This document shows positions 6,560 to 11,181 of a stretch of DNA of 11,181 nucleotides, piece after piece. Made by a program: the position numbers and the translations under genes. Under the pieces are notes generated by a model. The model saw only the letters and a list, made by a program, of their open reading frames with translations. It ran no database searches and was not told the origin of the DNA. The stretch covers positions 1-11,181 of the forward strand of contig JBHHZJ010000106.1 in the NCBI GenBank assembly GCA_046758005.1. The letters are read 5' to 3'. The stretch's first letter is position 1, and each line of letters opens with the position of its first letter. Source of the stretch: JBHHZJ01 sp046758005. Lineage in GTDB: Bacteria; Pseudomonadota; Alphaproteobacteria; Kiloniellales; J153.

Positions 6560-7702
6560 ATGAAGCTCGAACCGCTGCCAAGCGAGACCGTCACCGACGC
6601 CGGCGTGCTGCGCGCCGTGGACCGCGCGATCGGCGAGTTGCGCCGCGGCGACCCGGTCCTGCTGCACGAGATTGGCCACGCCGCCGCGCTGGTGCTGGCG
6701 GCCGAGCACGCCACCGAGGATGGCCTGGCGCGGCTGCCCCGCCCGAGCCGGGCGGCGTCACTGCTGCTGCTCACCGCGCGGCGCGCCGTCGCGCTCGGGA
6801 TCGCGTGCCCCGCGGACGCGGGAAGCGGCGTGGTCGCGCGCGGCCTCGCCGGCGTGCCGGCGCGCGCCATCGTCGAACTGGCCGACCCGACGGGCGCCGG
6901 CGAAGCCGGCGTGGCGGGGGACCTGCCGCCCGGCCGCGCGCCGGGCGCGCTCGCCGCGGCCGCGGTGGACCTGGTGCGGCTGGCGCGCCTGCTGCCGGCC
7001 GCGGTCCTGGCGCCGCTCGACCTGGCCGGACAGGCGCCGGCGCCCTGGGCGGCGGCCCGGGACATATTGGCCGTAAGCGTCGCCGACATCGCCGAGTATC
7101 GCTTCGCCGGGGCCCGGGCGCTCGCGCGCGTGGCCGAGGCGCGCCTGCCGCTCGCCGGGGCCGAGAACACGCGGGTCGTCGCCTTCCGCCCGGGCGACGG
7201 GGGCAAGGCGCACCTGGCGTTGGTGATCGGGGCGCCGCGCGCCGAGGATGCCGTGCTGGTCCGCCTCCATTCCGAGTGCTTCACGGGCGACCTGCTCGGC
7301 AGCCTGCGCTGCGACTGCGGCGACCAGTTGCGCGGCGCCATCGAGGCGATCGCCGAGGCCGGCGCGGGCGTGCTGCTCTACCTGTCCCAGGAAGGCCGCG
7401 GCATCGGCCTGGTCAACAAGCTGCGCGCCTACCGGCTCCAGGACCGCGGCGCGGACACCGCCGAGGCGAACGAGCAGCTCGGCTTCGACGCCGACGAGCG
7501 CATCTACGTCCCGGCCGCCGGGATGCTGCGCCGGCTCGGCTTCGGCCGCGTGCGCCTGCTCACAAACAACCCGCACAAGGTCGCCGCGCTGGCGCGCTGC
7601 GGCATCGCGGTCGAGGAGCGGGTGCCGCACGCGTTTCCCTCCAACGGCCACAACGCGTTCTACCTGGCCACAAAGGCCGCCCGCTTCGGGCATCGGTACT
7701 AG
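6560..7702 (+). CDS. ribA: GTP cyclohydrolase II with N-terminal extension
   Basis: 380 aa. The C-terminal half (from about 205) is a full GTP cyclohydrolase II, which opens the GTP imidazole ring and releases formate and pyrophosphate in the first step of riboflavin synthesis. Zinc ligands are C240, C251 and C253 (HSECFTGD, SLRCDCGDQL). Catalytic blocks are QEGRGIGL (277-284), DTAEANEQLGF (299-309) and LLTNNPHKV (333-341). The roughly 200-residue N-terminal part (AVDRAIGELRRGDPVLL onward) resembles the region where RibBA carries the dihydroxybutanone-phosphate synthase, but I see no convincing RGGHTP-type or acidic catalytic motifs. It is probably the inactive extension found in many alphaproteobacterial RibA proteins. 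No other rib gene is adjacent. ATG 6560 is favoured over ATG 6524 because the latter falls in a promoter-like -35. Confidence 0.93.
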   Translation: MKLEPLPSETVTDAGVLRAVDRAIGELRRGDPVLLHEIGHAAALVLAAEHATEDGLARLPRPSRAASLLLLTARRAVALGIACPADAGSGVVARGLAGVPARAIVELADPTGAGEAGVAGDLPPGRAPGALAAAAVDLVRLARLLPAAVLAPLDLAGQAPAPWAAARDILAVSVADIAEYRFAGARALARVAEARLPLAGAENTRVVAFRPGDGGKAHLALVIGAPRAEDAVLVRLHSECFTGDLLGSLRCDCGDQLRGAIEAIAEAGAGVLLYLSQEGRGIGLVNKLRAYRLQDRGADTAEANEQLGFDADERIYVPAAGMLRRLGFGRVRLLTNNPHKVAALARCGIAVEERVPHAFPSNGHNAFYLATKAARFGHRY

Positions 7703-7915
7703 GCGTCATCGCCTCGAAGGTGGTTCACGGCGACGGGGCGGCTTGCTGGGGCCCCCTCGCGGCATATCCGACGGCGGCCAAGGTTTCCTGCCGTGCGAAC
7801 CGCAGCCCCCGGCAGGATTTGCCGCCCCGGCACGGGCGGCTCCGGCAGTCGTCTAGAAATTCCAACGAAATCAACATCATGTGGTTGGCCCCGATCCTGC
7901 ATGTAACGGCGGCGG
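7703..7915. other. Intergenic region after ribA
   Basis: 213 bp between ribA and the next rightward gene. A 5-bp hairpin overlaps the ribA stop (7701-7714) but has no T-tract. An AT-richer patch at about 7855-7880 is the most promoter-like part, yet no acceptable -35/-10 pair is found. A short frame beginning ATG 7879 merely runs out of phase into the next gene. I see no defined element. Confidence 0.4.
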
Positions 7916-8797
7916 ATGGACATGCCGCTCGACCTTCGCGCGGGGCCGCGTCCGGCACCCGCCCCATTGAGCGCCCCGGCGGATGCGCCCGCCGGCGCGC
8001 CCGCGCGCGGACACCGTTTCTCGCTCGAAATGTTCGACGAGGACAACCGGCCGGGCCGGCCGGTGGCGCCACTGGCCGAGCCCGCTCCCGAGGCCCCGGC
8101 GGCGGGCTCACGCGACCTAGGCGTGGACCTGGACCGCTGGGAGCCGAACCGGCCCGACGACGCGCCGGAGGTCGAACTCGGCTGGGCCGACCTGCTCGAC
8201 GTCATCAACCCGTTGCAACACATCCCGCTGATCTCGAACCTGTACCGCGCGCTCACGGGGGATGAAATCTCCGCCCCGGCCCGGATCGCCGGAGGCGCCT
8301 TGTTCGGCGGTCCGGTGGGCTTCGTCGCCGGTATCGCCAACGCGATCGCCGCGGAAGCAAACGGCGCGGACCCGGGCGACACCGCGCTGGCCGCGCTGTT
8401 CGGCGGCGGCGAGGCGCCCGCCACGCAGGTCGCCGACGCCCCGGCGCCGACGGCCGATGCGGTGCGGGAGACCGCCCCGACACCGCAGGCCGCGGCCCCG
8501 GCGCTGACCGGCCGGGCGGCGCTGGGCGCCTTCGCCAGCGACCTGCGGAGCCTCGGCTCGGCCGTGCGGGCGATGCCGACGGCCACCTCGGCCGCGGCCG
8601 ATCTCGAGCCGCCGACCGGGGCCGACCGCGCCGTGACCAAGGATCGAGCGGGCGAGTCCCCGATGCCCGGGGCGGCACCGCCGGCGCACGCCTTCACCGC
8701 GCGGATGCTGCGCGGGCTCGACAAGTACCGGGCCATGGCGCTCGAGCGCGGCGGCGGGGGCCGGCCCGCGCCGCGCCAAGTGGACCGGACCCTTTAA
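7916..8797 (+). CDS. Unknown protein with conserved-looking Gly-rich core
   Basis: 293 aa, function unknown. Residues 1-85 and 150-293 are Ala/Pro-rich, low-complexity and probably disordered. The middle (about 88-148) is different: an amphipathic stretch containing WADLLDVINPLQHIPLIS, then LYRALTGDEIS, then a hydrophobic Gly-rich helix (124-147) with the pattern GGALFGGPVGFVAG. That segment looks like a glycine-zipper or membrane-associating hairpin. I have an impression that similar cores occur in other alphaproteobacterial hypothetical proteins, but cannot name a family. The C-terminus (FTARMLRGLDKYRAMALE) forms a short predicted helix. No signal peptide. The start could be ATG 7916 or ATG 7922; ribosome-binding sequence is weak. 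Reality of the gene rests on the non-random core and on an otherwise empty interval. Confidence 0.72.
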   Translation: MDMPLDLRAGPRPAPAPLSAPADAPAGAPARGHRFSLEMFDEDNRPGRPVAPLAEPAPEAPAAGSRDLGVDLDRWEPNRPDDAPEVELGWADLLDVINPLQHIPLISNLYRALTGDEISAPARIAGGALFGGPVGFVAGIANAIAAEANGADPGDTALAALFGGGEAPATQVADAPAPTADAVRETAPTPQAAAPALTGRAALGAFASDLRSLGSAVRAMPTATSAAADLEPPTGADRAVTKDRAGESPMPGAAPPAHAFTARMLRGLDKYRAMALERGGGGRPAPRQVDRTL

Positions 8798-8842
8798 AAC
8801 ATTTTCTGTTTGGGCGGCCGCGATCCGCCGTGGACGAAGGCG

Positions 8843-8871
8843 TGGGCCGGCAACGCCAAGTCCGCTATAAC
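8843..8871 (+). promoter_or_regulatory. -10 element for the L,D-transpeptidase gene, leaderless geometry
   Basis: TATAAC (8866-8871) is five of six to TATAAT and sits six bases before ATG 8878, placing the expected transcription start on the start codon. The matching -35 position (8843-8848, TGGGCC) is poor. There is no Shine-Dalgarno in the interval, which supports leaderless initiation. Confidence 0.4.
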
Positions 8872-8877
8872 CGGCCC

Positions 8878-9387
8878 ATGGACCTGATCGTCGCCCGCGA
8901 CGGAGACGGGTGGCGCGCCGCCTTCGGCGCGCGGACCTGGCGTTGCGCCGTGGGCAAGGGGGGGATCGCCGCGGACAAGCGCGAGGGGGACGGCGCCACG
9001 CCGGCCGGCTGCTTCGCCCTGCGCCGGGTGCTGTACCGGGCCGACCGCGTGGCCCGGCCCGAGGCGCCCGTGCCGGTGGCGCCCGTCGCGCCCGAGGACG
9101 CATGGTGCGACGACCCGGCCGATCCCCGCTACAACCGCCCGGTCCGGCTGCCCTATCCCGCGGGTCACGAGCGTCTGTGGCGCGACGACGGAATCTACGA
9201 CGTGATCGTGATCCTCGGCCACAACGACGAGCCCCCGGTGGCCGGGCGCGGCAGCGCGATCTTCCTCCACGTCGCCCGGCCCGACTATGGACCGACGCAG
9301 GGCTGCGTGGCGCTGGCGCTGCCCGACCTGCTCGCCTTCCTGCGCGCGGCCGACGCCGCGACCCGGGTGTGCGTGCGGCGGGATTGA
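8878..9387 (+). CDS. L,D-transpeptidase (YkuD/ErfK) family protein
   Basis: 169 aa. The YkuD catalytic cysteine is C143 in PTQGCVAL; upstream H131 (IFLHVARPDYG) and H115 (ILGHND) are the candidate histidines. The N-terminal block GKGGIAADKREGDGATPAG is the usual fold-opening motif of this compact subfamily. Canonical enzymes carry SHGC followed by Arg or Asn; here the residues are TQGC and there is no Arg, as in the short uncharacterised group (COG3786-like as I recall). Family members cross-link peptidoglycan between diaminopimelate residues or attach proteins to it. No signal peptide is visible, which is odd for a periplasmic enzyme. ATG 8878 is chosen over GTG 8830 because a good -10 lies directly before it. 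It converges on yggS with an 11-bp gap. Confidence 0.85.
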   Translation: MDLIVARDGDGWRAAFGARTWRCAVGKGGIAADKREGDGATPAGCFALRRVLYRADRVARPEAPVPVAPVAPEDAWCDDPADPRYNRPVRLPYPAGHERLWRDDGIYDVIVILGHNDEPPVAGRGSAIFLHVARPDYGPTQGCVALALPDLLAFLRAADAATRVCVRRD

Positions 9388-9398
9388 GCGCCTGCGCC

Positions 9399-10103
9399 TC
9401 AGGGACGGGGCCGCGCGCCGAAGACGGCGGTGCCGACGCGCACGTGGGTCGCGCCGAAGCGGATCGCGGTCTCGAAATCGGCGCTCATGCCCATGGACAG
9501 CAGCTTCAGTCCGTTGCGCTTGGCGACCTCGGCGAGCAGCGCGAAGTGCGGCGCCGGCTCCTCGTCCACGGGCGGAATGCACATCAGGCCCTCGACCGGC
9601 AGGCACAGCTCGTCGCGGGCAAGCGCGACGAGCGCGTCCGCCTCGGCCGGCATGACGCCGGCCTTCTGCGGCTCCTCGCCGGTGTTGACCTCCACCAAGC
9701 ATGTGGGCCGGCGCCCGGTGCGGGCCATCTCCTTGGCAAGCGCGCGGGCAAGCTTGGGCCGATCGAGCGTCTCGATGACGTCGAAGAGCGCAACCGCATC
9801 GCGCACCTTGTTGGTCTGGAGCGGCCCGATCAGATGCAGCACCAGATCCGGATAGGCCGCCCTGAGCGCCGGGAATTTGGCCTGGGCCTCCTGGACCCGG
9901 TTCTCGCCGAACACTCGTTGGCCGGCCCGCAATGCGGCCTCGACCCGCTCCGCCGTGTGCGCCTTGCCGACCGCGACCAGAGTCACCTGCGCCGGGTCGC
10001 GACCGGCCGCGCGCGCCGCCGCCGCGATTCGCGCGCGCACATCGGCCAGGTTGGCCGCGATGGTCTCGAGGTCCGATCCGCCTGCCGCCGCCTTCTGCAT
10101 CAT
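9399..10103 (-). CDS. yggS: YggS/PROSC-family pyridoxal-phosphate-binding protein
   Basis: 234 aa, normal length for the family. It is a single TIM-barrel-domain protein that carries PLP and maintains PLP homeostasis and amino-acid/keto-acid balance; no catalytic turnover is established. K47 (LVAVGKAH) is the PLP Schiff-base lysine; the usual Ser before it is Gly here. Other family blocks are FGENRVQE (65-72), HLIGPLQTNK (90-99), VEVNTGEEPQKAG (137-149), SMGMSADFETAI (203-214, phosphate-binding) and VRVGTAVFG (221-229). The start is ATG 10103 or the next codon, ATG 10100; a GTG at 10136 lies in a repeat and is unlikely. No Shine-Dalgarno is seen, but TATACG (10116-10111) lies seven bases before the ATG, a leaderless arrangement. 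It is often next to proC or pilT in other bacteria; not here. Confidence 0.94.
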   Translation of the reverse strand: MMQKAAAGGSDLETIAANLADVRARIAAAARAAGRDPAQVTLVAVGKAHTAERVEAALRAGQRVFGENRVQEAQAKFPALRAAYPDLVLHLIGPLQTNKVRDAVALFDVIETLDRPKLARALAKEMARTGRRPTCLVEVNTGEEPQKAGVMPAEADALVALARDELCLPVEGLMCIPPVDEEPAPHFALLAEVAKRNGLKLLSMGMSADFETAIRFGATHVRVGTAVFGARPRP

Positions 10104-10133
10104 CGCGAACCGTATATCAGCGAATCGGAGGGG

Positions 10134-10198
10134 CACAGAGACACCGAGGACCGTCGCACGATATGATTTATCCTCGTGTCCCCGGTGTCGTCGCGGTG
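10134..10198. repeat. Degenerate inverted repeat with 8-bp units
   Basis: CACAGAGA (10134-10141) and CACCGAGG (10142-10149) are consecutive 8-bp units. GACACCGAGGAC (10140-10151) pairs with GTCCCCGGTGTC (10178-10189) at 11 of 12 positions across a 26-bp spacer. The right arm continues to TCGCGGTG (10191-10198) and an AT-rich tail TGATTTTTT. It lies between yggS and the end of the sulfotransferase gene. There is no T-tract on the leftward side, so it is not an intrinsic terminator for the sulfotransferase. A related array is at 11152-11179 in opposite orientation. Confidence 0.6.
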
Positions 10199-10248
10199 CA
10201 ATGATTTTTTGCCTCCTCCGTTCCTCCGGGCACCCATCGCGCGATCTC

Positions 10249-11100
10249 CTACACCGTCGGGTTGCCGCGAGGGTCTAGATAGCCGAACTCGGCCATGACC
10301 TCGCCGTGGGCGGCGATAAGCTGCCGGACCTGCGCCTCGTTCAGGGCCTCGCGCCATCCGCCCGCCTTGCCCGTGCGGAAGAAGCGCGCCTTGCCGTCCG
10401 GTCGGGCCTCGACGAAGCCGGCCTCCTCCTCCTGCTTCTTGAGCTCGCGGAAGGAGCTGAAGCGGATCGCGCGCTTGATACGCTGCGGCTCCTCCGGCAG
10501 GCCGAGGAATTGCGAGAGCGCGGCAAAGGTCCGGTACGGCTTGGCCAGCATGTCCTCGTAGCGCATCACCTGCCGACGCATCCCCGGGGCGCGGGTCCAG
10601 CTGCGCACGTGCGAGGACCAGCTCAGGAGGAGCTGCTCGAGCTGGCCCGGGATGGCCGGGAGCACGTGCATCTCGTCGCACAGCAGGTCGACCGCGCGTT
10701 GGGCCGAAACCTGGTAGTGGCTGGCGAACGAGACCGCCACGTCGAAGGGATTGCGCACCACGTAGATCGCCCCGGCCGTGGCCGAGGGCGTGATCAGCGG
10801 CGCGCCGTCCACGAGCGCGCAGGCGTTGTGGGTCTTGACCAGCACCGTGTCGCCGCGCGAGGTGGCGAACCACTCGTGCACCTTGGGGCGCAGGCGCGCC
10901 AGGTCCTCGGGCGAGAGGTCCTCGGCCTTGCGGCCCGAGAACTGCTCGTAGTGGAGCAGGAAATTGTCGCCGAGGGCGAAGTTCGGCAGCTCGTTGATCG
11001 GAATCGGGCGCGCCGGGTTGCGGAACAGGTTGGCCAGATACGCCCGCAGCCACGTGTTCCCCGACTTCGGATACGAGGCAAGCCAAAGGATCCCGGGCAA
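10249..11100 (-). CDS. PAPS-dependent sulfotransferase
   Basis: 283 aa. It would transfer sulfate from PAPS to a hydroxyl or amine acceptor in the cytoplasm. The 5'-phosphosulfate loop YPKSGNTW (10-17, K12) is at the N-terminus. The probable catalytic base is H91 in LVKTHNA. The 3'-phosphate motif YVVRNPFDVAVSFASHY spans 113-129 (R116, S124), and the closing RTGKAGGWRE (242-251) completes the PAPS site. YEDMLAKP (181-188) is the usual mid-domain signature. All hallmark residues of the family (PF00685) are present, so it should be active; the acceptor is unknown. Initiation is at TTG 11100, with GGAGG (11112-11108) exactly 7 nt upstream and no ATG or GTG giving the P-loop. It stands alone, flanked by related repeats on both sides. 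Confidence 0.92.
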   Translation of the reverse strand: MPGILWLASYPKSGNTWLRAYLANLFRNPARPIPINELPNFALGDNFLLHYEQFSGRKAEDLSPEDLARLRPKVHEWFATSRGDTVLVKTHNACALVDGAPLITPSATAGAIYVVRNPFDVAVSFASHYQVSAQRAVDLLCDEMHVLPAIPGQLEQLLLSWSSHVRSWTRAPGMRRQVMRYEDMLAKPYRTFAALSQFLGLPEEPQRIKRAIRFSSFRELKKQEEEAGFVEARPDGKARFFRTGKAGGWREALNEAQVRQLIAAHGEVMAEFGYLDPRGNPTV

Positions 11101-11151
11101 GCCAAGACCTCCGTCAAGACTGAATCATCGCCGCGGCCGGAGTGATTTCTT

Positions 11152-11179
11152 CACCACGAAGGCACGAAGACATCAAGGA
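11152..11179. repeat. 8-bp tandem repeat array at right edge
   Basis: Three consecutive 8-bp units read CACGAAGG (11155-11162), CACGAAGA (11163-11170) and CATCAAGG (11171-11178). The array probably continues beyond the window. Read on the minus strand, the blocks TCCT, TGTC and TCGTGGTG occur in the same order and near-equal spacing as in the right arm of the element at 10171-10198, so the two are inverted relatives flanking the sulfotransferase. It lies about 40 bp upstream of that gene's Shine-Dalgarno. Confidence 0.6.
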
Positions 11180-11181
11180 CC

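Noticed and set aside
5557..7341. Long leftward frame opposite ribA and in another frame of the hydrolase
   Set aside because: No domain recognisable and it conflicts with ribA, whose motifs are unambiguous.
7701..7714. Hairpin overlapping the ribA stop codon as a terminator
   Set aside because: Five-pair stem with no T-tract; not a credible intrinsic terminator.
11152..11181. Possible CRISPR array at the right edge
   Set aside because: The units are 8 bp, contiguous and without spacers, so not a CRISPR.

Overview
The window is very GC-rich and densely coded, and nearly every codon ends in G or C. The gene content points to a free-living alphaproteobacterium, perhaps Rhodospirillales-like. 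It includes a class III adenylate cyclase with the alphaproteobacterial NLSAK-type motif, a RibA carrying the long N-terminal extension usual in that class, a short L,D-transpeptidase without a signal peptide, YggS, and an Ala/Pro-rich protein with a conserved Gly-rich core. This placement rests on family resemblance only. I see no phage, insertion sequence, CRISPR, tRNA or rRNA.

Layout. Bases 1-200 are non-coding but busy. Two DnaA-box-like sites (16-32) lie upstream of a promoter-like pair (54-82), followed by two back-to-back stem-loops, the second a strong intrinsic terminator (134-166). Together they look like a complete small-RNA gene of about 78 nt. A leftward operon follows (3374 to 201): metallo-beta-lactamase-fold hydrolase, SAM methyltransferase (4-nt overlap), membrane adenylate/guanylate cyclase. 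A rightward MFS transporter (3598-4812) overlaps the end of a leftward OmpR-type response regulator (5489-4794). Upstream of that regulator, on the same strand, is a kynurenine-formamidase-like alpha/beta hydrolase (6479-5595). Rightward genes then run ribA (6560-7702), an unknown protein (7916-8797) and an L,D-transpeptidase-family protein (8878-9387), which converges on yggS (10103-9399). The last gene is a leftward PAPS-dependent sulfotransferase (11100-10249), bracketed by degenerate repeats built on an 8-bp unit.

How the genes may work together. The clearest functional unit is the hydrolase-methyltransferase-cyclase operon. It could pair cyclic-nucleotide synthesis with a hydrolase, but the substrate of the MBL protein is unknown. 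RibA, YggS and the transpeptidase are housekeeping or envelope functions without an obvious joint pathway. The sulfotransferase and methyltransferase could decorate surface glycans or small molecules. Starts come in two styles. Cyclase, regulator, esterase and sulfotransferase have Shine-Dalgarno sequences. ribA, the transpeptidase gene and yggS have none, and instead carry a -10-like hexamer 6-7 nt before the start codon, suggesting leaderless mRNAs. The most promising undescribed element is the candidate small RNA at the left edge.
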